A stretch of DNA of 64,000 bases from Brevibacillus brevis (GCF_022026395.1 NZ_CP041767.1:5104501-5168500); one strand, 5' to 3'; positions 18,601-27,676 are shown, counted from the first letter of the stretch. The notes: generated by a model from the letters alone, not told the origin. Made by a program: numbers and translations.

Positions 18601-19090
18601 ACGCATTCATAATCAAGCGGAGGTCATGTATTTTTTGATTGAGATTGGCTCCTCCCCATTCCAGATTCTCGGAATGGGTGAAGGATACCCCATACGATTT
18701 GCACTCACTAATCAAGCGACCGAGCTGAGCAGCAAACCCAGGCTGTGTCGCCGAGCGCCCGAATACGTTCAACTCTTCCTTATGCCGCTCCAAAAGCATG
18801 CGCAAAACCATATGCTTACCCAGATCGTCAACAGGCACGGTAGTCAGATCGCCCAGCTCCTGCATGAGCCTGTGAGCCAATCGACCGAAGCTGAGCACCT
18901 GCGTCCCCATCACACCGCCCAGCTCTGGCAGTGTAGCGAGCGCATACTCTTCCTGAAAGCTGGCCTGTTCCGGCACGAGCAGAATCATAGGAGAACCCAA
19001 CGGCTTTTCCCGCAGCCGGGCTTGCATCTGCCGATGAATCGATTCTGTCTTCCCCGTTCCTGCCCGTCCCAGTATAAATTGGACTGCCAT
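15593..19090 (-). CDS. addB: ATP-dependent helicase/nuclease subunit B
   Basis: 1165 residues, normal for AddB. Walker A is GRAGTGKTESI (about 8-18). The inactive helicase core is followed by a nuclease domain (RVIDYKSSPKQL). The four iron-sulfur cysteines are visible: one in RFQSCPFSH and three in CDYCSYRPVCKFD near the C-terminus. AddB recognises Chi and clamps the duplex, and its nuclease cuts the 5' strand. It begins 15 bases after the sbcC stop, and its end overlaps addA by 32 bases. In Bacillus subtilis the add genes precede sbcDC; here the order is permuted. Confidence 0.97.
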   Translation of the reverse strand: MAVQFILGRAGTGKTESIHRQMQARLREKPLGSPMILLVPEQASFQEEYALATLPELGGVMGTQVLSFGRLAHRLMQELGDLTTVPVDDLGKHMVLRMLLERHKEELNVFGRSATQPGFAAQLGRLISECKSYGVSFTHSENLEWGGANLNQKIHDLRLIMNAYEAYLSEGYCDADDILNRVATMVRDSTYIKQAEIFIDGFTGFTNQELRLIDQLMQHAKQVTIALTLDPNERDASVDELGLFHPTLRTYQALTLMARESGVSIAKPLLLTEAKRFKSSPWLRQVEQVYFQWGDPPIPDQPGRADEVTMLSAVNRRAEVEAVALRLLSLSREEGYRWKDMAILLREIGTYADEISAVFTEYGIPHFLDQKRSVMHHPLVELVRSALEVIVTRWRYDAVFRCLKTDLLLLDITDEHTARREIDRLENYVLAHGVFGYQWAEESAWHFRGQAGAEEDAQIDELRRKYAAPLLSFEKEMKQAAGLNVQEMTLSLYNLLIALDVPNKLEYWQRKAENDGDLDAAQVHGQVWTGLIELMDQVVEVMGDESMDLATFARVLDSGLETIELGLVPPALDQVLIGAMERSRQPDVKALFLLGVNEGIIPLRPKEEGILDEAERERLAEMGMSLAPSAKQRLMAEPYLLYQAMTRPSERLILSCALADEEGKALLPSSVFTRIREVLPDIPHQVFYNEPTGQHETDVFLLGHPRRVFRHLLTLLRSMKKTGELPDFWWEVYDWYIRSSPDVKREQWLLSGLRYFNRPQELDLETSTTLYGKQLKMSVSRLERFQSCPFSHFSSHGLRLAERTMYKLERFDVGELFHASLKRAVEKMNEDNLEWSKLTEDNSMQLANVVVEELVPATRSSILTRTARYRYLSGKLKRAVGRAIYVLGEHAKRSRFAPVGLEVSFGPNSDLPGLALTLENGVELQLIGRIDRVDQSLDSEVPYLRVIDYKSSPKQLSLSDVWNGLNLQLLVYLDVVVANAEEWLGKKAEMGGVFYYQVADPFVTAKRLLTADEAAKERAKRLRMKGLMLADPELARMMDGYVEQGASELVPFEIKKDGTLSSRSSVATAEQFQALTSYVRDTVKQISTRMTNGEIQIEPYTNGTMTACDYCSYRPVCKFDGDAGGNEHRQLAKWNNKQIWSMLAEQQMAGEGGMTDGGSTVAGQA

Positions 19091-19105
19091 GATTTTTCCC
19101 CTTCC

Positions 19106-22100
19106 CTACTCCATTTCCAGATGCAGCATGCTTCCTTTTCCCATCGGTTCTGCAGGTGTCACGACCAGACGACGCGGCATGCGCACACGTATTTCCGGAA
19201 CGTGGCTAATGACCCCAATGGTAAAATCGTCCATGCGCAGTCGCTCAAGCGCATCCATAACGACCTCCAAAAGCTCCGGATCAAGTGTCCCAAAGCCTTC
19301 GTCCAGGAAGAAAAACTCCAAGCGTCCGCCACGCATTTGAATCTCCATTGACAGGGCTAGAGCCAGCGACAAGGAGGTCAGGAATGTTTCCCCGCCAGAC
19401 AATGTGCTTACTGGGCGGCGCATTCCTCCAGCTCCCTCATCCCGCAAAACAAATTCGCCCTCGTCCCCGATTTCCAGCCCGTAGCGGTTGGCGGTCATTC
19501 GCTTGAGGTGATAGGAAGCGTCTCTTGCGATTGATACCAGTTTTTCCTCCGCAATGAACTGGACAAACGCCTTGGCTTCGAACAATTTTTTCAACTCTTC
19601 CAAGCGGCTCTGCTCATCCTGCTGCTGTACCATCTCTTTATGGAGTTCTTGCCATTTGTCATGATTTTTTTCCATGCGATCCACATGCTCTTTGGCGACA
19701 GCGACTTGCTTTTGCGCCTCCTGGAAGGCTTGCTCCCATTGATCCCACGCCTCTTTTGCGGTGGTGAGTTCTTCTTGTGTAAACGAACGGCCTGCTATTG
19801 CTTGTTGAAGCCTTTCTTCCTCATAACGAAGCTGCCCAGCGACTCGCGTGTAAGCCTCGACTTGCTCCTGTGCCTGAGGCAATTGCTCGCGCTCTGCATA
19901 CCGCTCTCGTACATAATCGACAGTACCGAGACCTGTTTCCTGTAAGCCCTGATACAATGTCTCATGAGCTTCCGTGCGTTGCCGTGTGAGGATCGCGAGC
20001 GTCTCCGAATACTTGACCAGATTGTTTTGCACCGTTTCCCGCGCTTCGGCAGTTTCTTTGCGCTTTGTCTCTGCCAGCGTAACTGCCTGACGTAAACGGA
20101 GTAGAGTATCCTCTACCTGCATCAGACACTCCTGCGCAGTAAGTCCACCCGTGCGTTCCAGCCATTGAGCATGCTTTTGTTCCCACATGCGCTTTCTATC
20201 TTCCAGCTTTTCCTTCAGCGCCGCTTCCCGTGATTTGCCCTCTACCTTGCGCGATTTGGCGGCTTCTACCTGCATCATCAGCTTCCCGCGCTGCGTTTCT
20301 TTCTCTGATCGCACCTGTTGGAGTTCCGCCAATCGGCGATCTGATTTTCCGATTTCCTCGTACCGCTGTTCGATTTCCTCGATGGGAAGTTCATTGCGCT
20401 TCGTGTCCAGCTCTTCTCTAGATTGCTTTTCTTGTGTGAAAGCAGCGTCCAGGCGAACTTTATTCTCATCGATTGCCTTCTGTTCCTGCTCGAGCAACAG
20501 CGCGCTCCGCTCCATCAAGCGTTTCTTTTCCGCCTCTTCCTCACGCAAGACCTCCAACTGGTGCTGCAATTGCTCCCGCTCTGCTTTTAGCCGCTCTCTT
20601 TCCGCTTGCTTGGCAATCAGTTCCTTTTCCTCACGCTGATAGACGGCGAGAAGCTCTTCAAAAGAATCCACGATCCAAGGCTGTCCGTACCCGTGGCACT
20701 CTGCCTTGATCGCGTCCAAGCGCGCTTCCAGCTGTTCCTGTTCGGCCTTTACACTTGCTAGGCGCTCATCAAAAGCAGCAAGCGCTCCCTTTGCTGCCAA
20801 CCAAGCTTCCTTGGTCTTGCCTGCTTCTTGTTCAGCCGCACGCAAAGCCTCCTCTGACGCTTTGATTCGAGCACGCAGGGTATCACCCTCCGTTCCCGCT
20901 TCAGATGCTTTTGTATGCTTCTGGTGGCCGTGTGGATGGTGCTCGGAACCACATACCGGACACTCCTTTCCTTCCTCTAAACGTTCACGCAAAAATCGCG
21001 CCATATTTTCCTGCTGCCATCTTTCCCATTCCTGTCGCAGCTCATCTCGTTGGGTCAGTTGACTTTTCACAAGCGCTTCGCTTGCCTCTACTTCCCGAGT
21101 CAGCTCCTGATTCCGCTCATCCAACTGTTTGCGCTCCTGGATGATGTGCTGAGACTTTTCCTGCCATGATGAGAAAGCCTGCAATACTTCCCGCCACTGG
21201 CGACCTACCTGCTTCATGTCTGCCAGTACATTTCTTGCTTTCTCCCATTCCGCTTCGCTCATCAAAGCCGTGTCGGATGGTGCTGCCAGCTCTTCTCTTT
21301 TTTGTGCCAAGCGATTCGCACACGCTTCCCAGCTACGCTTGTGCTCATCAGCTGTATGGGCTGCCGCCTGAATCTGCTGCTGAGCTGCGAGTTGTTCTTT
21401 TTCCAGCTCACGTACCTTGGCATAGTCACGCTCCCACTGCTGCTTCGCTTCTCTGGCTGCCGCTATTTGTGCTCGCCATTCAGGAGAGATCGTGACCTGC
21501 TTCATCTGTTCTTGCAGGTCCGCCCACGCAAGCTCCCAGTTTTTTAAGTCGGCTTCATCCTTTTCCAGCTGTTGCTCTATGTTGGTCAAGGCAACTGACA
21601 CTTCGTTCCATTCACGTTCCAGACCTGTCCACTCTTCCCGGATCGCCTTTAGCTCCTCTTCCCACTCCTGTGCCTGTACCAGCCTGCCCTTTTGCTGAAT
21701 TAGTAACGGCTCTTGTACAGCCAACTCGGCATGGACCTTCTGATACGCTTGCTCTGCCTCATCTACGGCTAAACGAGCACTCTCCTGTTGTTCGCGGCTG
21801 CGTTCCAATGCCGCACCGGTCGCATGCCATTCCTGATCCAAGCGCTCATATTGCTGGAGTAATGGCCACAGCCGAATACTTGACTCCCACTCGCGAATCT
21901 TTGCCGTTAGAGCTGCTATTTCCGCTTCATTTGCTTCCTGCTGCTGTAGTTGCGCCTGGACATGCAATAGCTCGTGATGCCACTGGTTAAGCTGCTCCAG
22001 CTCCTTGAGCTTCCCTGCCAGCTCCTGTTTTTGCTGGGTGAATTCCTGCTCTTTTTGCGCAGCTTCCTCCCACGTTTGTCTCGCCAGCTCCAAGGCTTCC

Positions 22101-22756
22101 GGGCCTGCGTCACCCAGAGCTGCACTCGCCAGTTGCAAGCGATGCATCTGTTCCTTGACCTGCTCCAACGCGTGCCGTACGCGCTCACTCAGCTTTTCCC
22201 CATAAATATGTAGGCGGAACATCCGTTGCAGCATTTCATTGCGTTCACTGCCCTTCAGCGTCAAAAAGCGGGAAAATTGACCCTGTGGCAAAACAACCGC
22301 CCGGGTAAAGTCCTGCAAAGTGAGACCAATCAGTGCCTCAATCGCGGCTGTCGCGGACGTGGCTTTAGACTCCAATACGACATCCGGCTCTCCGGTCAAG
22401 GCGCCCGACTGAATCAGCCTCACTTCCGGCTGTCGCTTGTTCCCCTTTTTATCCAAGCCAAATTCCCGTTCCACTGTATATTGCTTGCGCTCATCGCCAG
22501 TCCCCAGCTCAAAGGTAAAGGAAACGAAAACGCGCTGCTCGAGCTGATTCAGCACTTCTTTTGGATGGTTTCCCCCGCCCAGCCGGACGACCTGCCCGTA
22601 CAACGCGAGCGTGATCGCGTCCAAAATCGTCGATTTCCCGCTTCCAGTCGGGCCAAATATCCCAAACAGTCCCGCCTGACATAGCATTTCGAAATCGACC
22701 TCTTGCATTTCTCGGTAGCTGTGCATCCCTGCCAGCTTCAATCGTATCGGTCTCAC
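19106..22756 (-). CDS. sbcC: SbcC exonuclease subunit (Rad50-like SMC ATPase)
   Basis: 1216 residues. Walker A GPTGSGKSTILDAI lies at about 35-48. Two very long coiled-coil arms (roughly 180-480 and 720-1040) flank the zinc hook CPVCGSEHHPHG. The C-terminal half has the ABC signature LSGGETFLTSLSL and Walker B FFLDEGFGTLDPE. With SbcD it cleaves DNA hairpins and protein-blocked ends. Its ATG overlaps the sbcD stop by four bases, and addB begins 15 bases downstream. Hairpin cleavage is relevant here because this chromosome carries long-palindrome repeats. Confidence 0.97.
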   Translation of the reverse strand: MRPIRLKLAGMHSYREMQEVDFEMLCQAGLFGIFGPTGSGKSTILDAITLALYGQVVRLGGGNHPKEVLNQLEQRVFVSFTFELGTGDERKQYTVEREFGLDKKGNKRQPEVRLIQSGALTGEPDVVLESKATSATAAIEALIGLTLQDFTRAVVLPQGQFSRFLTLKGSERNEMLQRMFRLHIYGEKLSERVRHALEQVKEQMHRLQLASAALGDAGPEALELARQTWEEAAQKEQEFTQQKQELAGKLKELEQLNQWHHELLHVQAQLQQQEANEAEIAALTAKIREWESSIRLWPLLQQYERLDQEWHATGAALERSREQQESARLAVDEAEQAYQKVHAELAVQEPLLIQQKGRLVQAQEWEEELKAIREEWTGLEREWNEVSVALTNIEQQLEKDEADLKNWELAWADLQEQMKQVTISPEWRAQIAAAREAKQQWERDYAKVRELEKEQLAAQQQIQAAAHTADEHKRSWEACANRLAQKREELAAPSDTALMSEAEWEKARNVLADMKQVGRQWREVLQAFSSWQEKSQHIIQERKQLDERNQELTREVEASEALVKSQLTQRDELRQEWERWQQENMARFLRERLEEGKECPVCGSEHHPHGHQKHTKASEAGTEGDTLRARIKASEEALRAAEQEAGKTKEAWLAAKGALAAFDERLASVKAEQEQLEARLDAIKAECHGYGQPWIVDSFEELLAVYQREEKELIAKQAERERLKAEREQLQHQLEVLREEEAEKKRLMERSALLLEQEQKAIDENKVRLDAAFTQEKQSREELDTKRNELPIEEIEQRYEEIGKSDRRLAELQQVRSEKETQRGKLMMQVEAAKSRKVEGKSREAALKEKLEDRKRMWEQKHAQWLERTGGLTAQECLMQVEDTLLRLRQAVTLAETKRKETAEARETVQNNLVKYSETLAILTRQRTEAHETLYQGLQETGLGTVDYVRERYAEREQLPQAQEQVEAYTRVAGQLRYEEERLQQAIAGRSFTQEELTTAKEAWDQWEQAFQEAQKQVAVAKEHVDRMEKNHDKWQELHKEMVQQQDEQSRLEELKKLFEAKAFVQFIAEEKLVSIARDASYHLKRMTANRYGLEIGDEGEFVLRDEGAGGMRRPVSTLSGGETFLTSLSLALALSMEIQMRGGRLEFFFLDEGFGTLDPELLEVVMDALERLRMDDFTIGVISHVPEIRVRMPRRLVVTPAEPMGKGSMLHLEME

Positions 22757-23994
22757 TCTTCTTCCCCCTCTCCTCCGGTTTCTGCCAATAGACGCTGGAA
22801 CAAGGCCACGAGCTGCTCATCCGGCTCTGCTCCCCTCTTTCGTTCATAGAAGCGTTTGAACAATTGATCGGAGGTCAGCTCTGTCAGCTCGACACGCTGT
22901 TCCTCTTCTTCCTCACGCTCTTCTCTCACAACAACACGCTGTATTTTCAAGAAATCATCCGAAAGCTTGCGGACACGCTGAAATTCTGCCGGGTCGATCA
23001 CACCAGACACATGCAGCTCCAAGTCAATCCACGCCCCTGCATCGCGTCCCTCTTCCAACCAGCGCTCGACTTGCTCGATTCCCTCTGTCGCCTTCCAACG
23101 TGCCAATGGCCGTGCGCTCGTCAAATAAATAATCTCCTCACGCACTTCTTGTCCCGGCTCCACCTCGACCAGTACGACTGCCTTGCTCTGACCTGCTTCA
23201 GAAAAGCTGTACGAAATCGGTGAGCCGCTGTAACGCACCAACGGCTTGTCACTGAGCTTTTGCAGTCGATGGAGATGGCCGAGCGCCACATAATCAGCGT
23301 TCTTCGGAAAAGCCTGCGGCGATACCGTCAACGCTCCCCCAATTTGAATCGGTCGCTCGGAATCTGTTTCCTTACCGCCCATGACAAACAAGTGACTCGT
23401 GACCAGGTTGACCGTATCCTCGCGAAAATGAACAGACAGATCAGCAAGCAATTGCGCAATACGCTCGGAAAAAGCAAGCTGCATCTGCTCTTGGGTAAAG
23501 CTTTCGCTCAACAGCTCCTTTAATCGCGATTCAGAAGGATAGGGCAATGCCAAAATGACCGCATTCGCGGCGCAGCCAGGAATCTTCATTTCCAGCCAAG
23601 AAGGGCCTCCCTGCACAATTTGCACGCGATCAGGCGAGGCTTCCTGTGTCAGCAATGGCGCTTCCTTCGGCAACCCCAACAAAACGATCCCGTGCTTTGT
23701 GGCAAGCGGAGCTGCTGCCCGCACCCGCTCAGGCTGGTCATGGTTCCCCGCGATCACGACAACACCTCGCCTGCCTTCCGAAGACAAGCGCTCCAATGCA
23801 TCATAAAAAAGCTCTTCCGCCCAAGCAGGCGGATTGACAGAGTCGTACACATCCCCAGCAATGAGCACCAGGTCCACTTCCCGCTTATCAGCTATGTGAC
23901 AGAGCTCGTCCACAAATGCCACTTGCTCAATGCGGCGGTCCCGCCCTTCCAGTTGCCGCCCGAAATGCCAATCGGCTGTATGTAATATCCGCAT
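22753..23994 (-). CDS. sbcD: SbcD exonuclease subunit (Mre11-like)
   Basis: 413 residues from the ATG at 23994. A GTG four codons upstream is in frame, but its ribosome site (GGAGAG) would be too close. The metallophosphoesterase motifs are complete: LHTADWHFG, AGDVYDS, AGNHDQPER, VTSHLFV and ALGHLHR. It supplies the nuclease of the SbcCD complex, which trims hairpins and double-strand ends. It is the first gene of the repair operon. The divergent neighbour is a secreted protein, so the ~170-bp gap at 23995-24166 holds both promoters. Confidence 0.96.
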   Translation of the reverse strand: MRILHTADWHFGRQLEGRDRRIEQVAFVDELCHIADKREVDLVLIAGDVYDSVNPPAWAEELFYDALERLSSEGRRGVVVIAGNHDQPERVRAAAPLATKHGIVLLGLPKEAPLLTQEASPDRVQIVQGGPSWLEMKIPGCAANAVILALPYPSESRLKELLSESFTQEQMQLAFSERIAQLLADLSVHFREDTVNLVTSHLFVMGGKETDSERPIQIGGALTVSPQAFPKNADYVALGHLHRLQKLSDKPLVRYSGSPISYSFSEAGQSKAVVLVEVEPGQEVREEIIYLTSARPLARWKATEGIEQVERWLEEGRDAGAWIDLELHVSGVIDPAEFQRVRKLSDDFLKIQRVVVREEREEEEEQRVELTELTSDQLFKRFYERKRGAEPDEQLVALFQRLLAETGGEGEEE

Positions 23995-24166
23995 AGCTAC
24001 TATCACTCTCCACGATCATGTGTTTGCTTTTCATTGTAACAAAAGACAGCGCTGTTCGCGGTTGAAATTTACTCCACTTTTCCGTAACTTTTGCTCCTGA
24101 CTGCTCGTCTTCCAACTGAATAGGTCGTGATTGATCGATCTCATCCCGGAAAGGAGCTCGTTACCG

Positions 24167-24916
24167 TTGCGTAATTCCCGCCTGTTGCTCAACCTGACAG
24201 TAGGACTTGCCGCCTCCAGTCTCGTCCTCACTGCCCCCTCTTCTCTTGCCTCCAAGGAGCCTACCAAGACCCAAGTAATAGAATGGATTAACAAGCAAGC
24301 CAAAGATCCAGTTGTTTCCGACTACTTTGATTTTCAACTCGTCAATCTGGATGATGACCCAGAACCAGAAATTGTCGCCAAGCATAACGGCAGCGTACAT
24401 ATCGGAAATTTTTACATCTTGGATCAAAAACCAGATCGTACGTATGCCCTCATCGCGGAAGAGCAATGGAATCCACCGCACCTGCAATTGGATCATTGGG
24501 ACTATACGCGTGAAGTGAATCACTCCGAGATCGACAAAAACGACGACGCTGAACCACGTTTGCTCGCAGAAAAACGAGTATTTGAAACCATCCACCATAC
24601 AGGCGGCTCCGGCATATGTATCTACGAGGCGAATCTGTGGTATTTGGACAAAGGGCGTCTAGTCAAAGCATGGGAAGGGCTGCTGCGGGAAACGGTTTCC
24701 ATGCCGGGTGGTCAACTATTCCGGACTGTCGGCAGTTATCAAATCCTTTATGACGACACTGAAAAACCTTTGCTCTACTACTGGCAAACAAAGCAAGAGC
24801 TAAACCCGGATACAGGTGAACCACTTCCGGGCAAACCTGAGACTGCTTTGCAAATGTATCGTTGGGAAAATGGTGTTTTTGTTCCGATGAATGTTGAAAA
24901 ACCGTCTGGGCAATAG
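24167..24916 (+). CDS. Secreted protein of unknown function
   Basis: 249 residues if it starts at the TTG at 24167, ten bases after AAGGAG; a second TTG at 24131 is open but has no ribosome site. A signal peptide is clear (basic RNSR, then hydrophobic to about residue 25, SSLAS). The mature part carries an acidic segment LVNLDDDPEPEIVAKHNG, like the calcium-binding or FG-GAP-style repeats of extracytoplasmic proteins, and several aromatic-rich strands. I do not recognise the family. It is monocistronic, with a terminator overlapping its last codons. Confidence 0.7.
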   Translation: MRNSRLLLNLTVGLAASSLVLTAPSSLASKEPTKTQVIEWINKQAKDPVVSDYFDFQLVNLDDDPEPEIVAKHNGSVHIGNFYILDQKPDRTYALIAEEQWNPPHLQLDHWDYTREVNHSEIDKNDDAEPRLLAEKRVFETIHHTGGSGICIYEANLWYLDKGRLVKAWEGLLRETVSMPGGQLFRTVGSYQILYDDTEKPLLYYWQTKQELNPDTGEPLPGKPETALQMYRWENGVFVPMNVEKPSGQ

Positions 24917-24934
24917 CCTGACGGTTCGGTTTTT
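24900..24934 (+). terminator. Terminator overlapping the stop of the secreted-protein gene
   Basis: AACCGTC...GACGGTT stem followed by CGGTTTTT; the left arm uses the last codons of the gene. Confidence 0.8.
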
Positions 24935-24965
24935 AAATGCGTTTTCTTCTATCCGTTGTAGTGGG

Positions 24966-25086
24966 GAGAAGTGCATTTCCAGTCCAAGCGCCTCTCATGC
25001 CCTACCCAGCTATGAAATAAATGGCGGACAGTGAATCTCCCCTTGTGGGGCGGAGGCCGAAGCGTAGACTGGAAATGGACTTCTTC
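24966..25086. repeat. Dispersed repeat family A, copy 2 (internally deleted)
   Basis: The outer arms AGTGCATTTCCAGTC (ending 24984) and GACTGGAAATGGACTTCTTC (25067-25086) match copy 1. The inner left arm runs GCTATGAAATAAATGGCGG and then jumps to ACAGTGAATC, so the centre and the right inner arm are missing. The deletion ends in GGCGG/GCGG, which suggests recombination or slippage at a short repeat. It lies between two convergent genes. Confidence 0.75.
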
Positions 25087-25105
25087 CCCCGCCGCAGCCA
25101 CTTAT

Positions 25106-25145
25106 AAAAAAAGCTGCCCTCCACGAATTAGGAGCGCAGCTTTTC
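25106..25145 (-). terminator. Terminator of the ctaG-ctaB-ctaA unit
   Basis: Minus-strand stem AAAAGCTGCGCTCC...GGAGGGCAGCTTTTTTT, a few bases past the ctaA stop. Confidence 0.85.
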
Positions 25146-25148
25146 CTC

Positions 25149-26063
25149 TTATCTTCTCAGCTTTTCATTTGTCGGTGACTTCAATGTCTGCAAACACATG
25201 TAGCTGATGATCCCAAACAAGATCGTGATAATCATCGAGTGAGTCAGCGTAGCGTACAGGTGAAGTTTGTAAATAATCACGAAGCCGCCGCTGAACACCT
25301 GCGCAACGCAAAGAATAAAGCTCAGGATACTTGCACCGTACAAGTCACGCCGTTTTTCCTTGAAATGACGTATACAGTAAATCATTGTCCCCAACAGCAA
25401 GAATCCCAACACCATCGCAGCGATTCTGTGGGCAAAATGAATACCGGTCTGTCCGTACAACTCTGGGATGACCTGTCCCTGACACAGAGGCCAGTCACTG
25501 CATGCCAAACTTGAACCCGTATGTCTGACATACGCTCCGAGATAAACGACAGCGTACGTATAAATAGCGACGAACCACATCCAGTTGCGGAAGCCTTTTG
25601 AGACGGTCGTTTTCACCAGACTTTGCGTTTTTTCTCGCTGATAAACAAACATACTCAACAGGAACACGCCTGAATAAGCAAGCAAGGAGAATCCGAAGTG
25701 CAGAGCCAAAACAGATGAGGACTGTGGCCAAATGACGGCAGAAGCGCCGAGAATGGACTCCACTACGATGAAAAACAAACCAAAAATAGCGAGATTGCGA
25801 ACTTCTTGGTTGTCTTTGTAATAACGCCAGCAAAGTACAGAAAAAATCGCGACAACAATACCGGCAACACCCGTAATCAGGCGATGAGAATATTCAATAA
25901 TGGATGCCAACGTGTATTCAGGAACCCATTTACCGTTGCACAGCGGCCAGTCATTTCCACAGCCGAGTGCTGAATCTGTCTTTGTAACAAGCGAACCGGC
26001 TACCATCACGATAAACATGATCAAGGTAGCAAGAAAAGCTAATGGCTTCAGCCATTTTCCCAT
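25149..26063 (-). CDS. ctaA: Heme A synthase
   Basis: 304 residues, eight predicted membrane segments in two homologous halves, as in Bacillus CtaA. The conserved cysteine loop is CGNDWPLCNGKW in the first half, matched by CSDWPLCQGQ in the second. Axial and catalytic histidines occur in EYSHRLITG, LALHFGFSL, IHFAHRIAA and LTHSMI. It oxidises the C8 methyl of heme O to heme A for the aa3/caa3 oxidase. It lies 122 bases downstream of ctaB, with a weak hairpin between, so it may be partly cotranscribed. Confidence 0.96.
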   Translation of the reverse strand: MGKWLKPLAFLATLIMFIVMVAGSLVTKTDSALGCGNDWPLCNGKWVPEYTLASIIEYSHRLITGVAGIVVAIFSVLCWRYYKDNQEVRNLAIFGLFFIVVESILGASAVIWPQSSSVLALHFGFSLLAYSGVFLLSMFVYQREKTQSLVKTTVSKGFRNWMWFVAIYTYAVVYLGAYVRHTGSSLACSDWPLCQGQVIPELYGQTGIHFAHRIAAMVLGFLLLGTMIYCIRHFKEKRRDLYGASILSFILCVAQVFSGGFVIIYKLHLYATLTHSMIITILFGIISYMCLQTLKSPTNEKLRR

Positions 26064-26129
26064 AGTAAGTCACCCTGTTTCTTGTGAGGATCAAACAACA
26101 CCTCGTTCTATGTCCTCTTTTACGATAAT

Positions 26130-26160
26130 GAAACATCCCCTGCTAAGCAAGGGATGTTCC
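26130..26160 (-). terminator. Weak hairpin between ctaB and ctaA
   Basis: GGAACATCCC and GGGATGTTTC form a stem but lack a proper U-run. It is more likely an attenuating or processing hairpin than a full terminator. Confidence 0.45.
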
Positions 26161-26185
26161 GTGAACATTTAGTGAGTGTTTCGTG

Positions 26186-27121
26186 TCAATAATAGTTGAC
26201 CATGGTACTGATGACGATCACTGCACAAAACACTGTCAAATAAAGGATGGAATACCCGAACAGTTTGCGTGCCCATGCAAGATCATCCTTGGTTTTGAAC
26301 CCTTGGAAAAGCAAAACCATGTACACAATCCCCATCACACCCATGACGAGCAAATACACATAGCCTAGACTAGCATGGACAAACAGCAGCAAAGAAGCCG
26401 GGAGCAACACCGAACCCCATAGCACCATCTGTCGCTTGGTCTCGGCAAAGCCTTTTACTACCGGTAGCATCGGCAGATTACCTGCACGGTATTCTTCTGT
26501 TTTCAGCATGGCCAACGCCAAAAAATGGGGAGGCTGCCACAAGAACAAAACCAGGAATAACAGCCATGCAGTCATGTCCATGGTCTCTGTTACTGCTACC
26601 CACCCAATTACCGGAGGAGCTGCACCTGAAATACCGCCAATCACCGTATTGAGAGTTGTCACTCGTTTCAACGGCGTGTAAATCAGCACGTAAAAAATGT
26701 GACCGATCAATCCCCAAACCGCCGCCAAAGGATTCGCATATACAGCCAACACAGTAACCCCTGCCAACAGCAGACCAATTCCCAAGATGATCGCGCTACG
26801 TGCAGAAATTCTTCCGGTTGCTACCGCCCGATGTTGCGTCCGCTTCATTTTTTTGTCCAGATCTCGGTCGTAGAAATTATTTAAAGCCGCCCCCGACATA
26901 ATGACCAAAGCGGTTCCCAGCATGGTGAAAAAAGCCAGTTTCCAGTTCGGATAACCGTAGGACGCTAACCATAAAGCAGCAAAAGTGGTCATCAAGTTTG
27001 ACAGGGTAATGCCGGGCTTCGTCAGTTGTACGTAATCCCGAAAGGTAGCTGGCCCTCCCGGCTGTGTCTGCGAAGAAGCATCGGCATCAAGCGATTCCTG
27101 CACGGTTATTTGCTGGTCCAC
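26186..27121 (-). CDS. ctaB: Protoheme IX farnesyltransferase (heme O synthase)
   Basis: 311 residues from a GTG eight bases after AGGAGG. It is a UbiA-family prenyltransferase with about nine membrane segments. The first Asp-rich motif is NNFYDRDLDKKMKRT and the second region YTPLKRVTTLNTVIGG. It adds farnesyl to heme B, giving heme O, the substrate of CtaA. The short hydrophilic N-terminus (about 30 residues) is typical of Bacillus homologs. It lies between the DUF420 and ctaA genes in the assembly cluster. Confidence 0.96.
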   Translation of the reverse strand: MDQQITVQESLDADASSQTQPGGPATFRDYVQLTKPGITLSNLMTTFAALWLASYGYPNWKLAFFTMLGTALVIMSGAALNNFYDRDLDKKMKRTQHRAVATGRISARSAIILGIGLLLAGVTVLAVYANPLAAVWGLIGHIFYVLIYTPLKRVTTLNTVIGGISGAAPPVIGWVAVTETMDMTAWLLFLVLFLWQPPHFLALAMLKTEEYRAGNLPMLPVVKGFAETKRQMVLWGSVLLPASLLLFVHASLGYVYLLVMGVMGIVYMVLLFQGFKTKDDLAWARKLFGYSILYLTVFCAVIVISTMVNYY

Positions 27122-27217
27122 GTTTTGTACCTCCTGTTTCCTTCTATCTGAACATCCGAATCATGACTGGATAAACTACCTACATTGTATCCAATGCCCC
27201 AAAAACTACTAAAACGA

Positions 27218-27676
27218 TCACTTACCAAAAATTACATCCAGCACGCCAGAGGTCTCGCCACCTGGATAAATCCAGTACAGCAGCAGATAAACCGCAGCTC
27301 CTGTAATCGAAGTGACAAACCAGACAATGGACGTCCAAGGACCGATCTTCCGATGAGAAGCATAGTTTTTCGTGTAAGCGTACCTGAGTGTAATCAGACC
27401 CATCACACCACCTACTGTTGCCAGGACGATGTGGAAGAACAAGAACGTCTGATAGATTGGTTTGATGCTGTCAGGTCCGCCAAAATGCGTGTTTCCAATA
27501 AAAGCCGTTCTGGAAACATAAGTGATAAAGAAGATCGTGGCACAGATCGCAGCCCATTTCATAATCTTCACATGCTTTTCTACTTGCTTTTTCGCAATGG
27601 CGTACCAGCCAATCGCAACGAGAATTCCGCTAATGACGATAAAAGCCGTACTTACTGTAGGCAATATAAGCCCCAT
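27218..27676 (-). CDS. DUF420 membrane protein, likely oxidase-assembly factor (YozB/CtaM-like)
   Basis: 152 residues with four predicted membrane segments; DUF420 features include VSRTAFIGNTHFGG, FLFFHIVLATVGG and ASHRKIGPWTSIVWFVTSITG, with histidines that could bind heme or copper. DUF420 proteins in Firmicutes (YozB) are linked to heme-copper oxidases, and CtaM of Staphylococcus aureus is needed for an active aa3 oxidase. Its place between ctaG and ctaB fits that job. The equivalence to CtaM is family-based inference. Confidence 0.85.
   Translation of the reverse strand: MGLILPTVSTAFIVISGILVAIGWYAIAKKQVEKHVKIMKWAAICATIFFITYVSRTAFIGNTHFGGPDSIKPIYQTFLFFHIVLATVGGVMGLITLRYAYTKNYASHRKIGPWTSIVWFVTSITGAAVYLLLYWIYPGGETSGVLDVIFGK

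Noticed and set aside
18626..19351. A 241-codon open frame on the + strand opposite addB and sbcC
   Set aside because: It is the antisense shadow of two certain genes, crosses their junction, has no ribosome site and a low-complexity, His/Gln-rich translation. The many other + frames opposite addA, sbcC and the paa genes were left out for the same reason.
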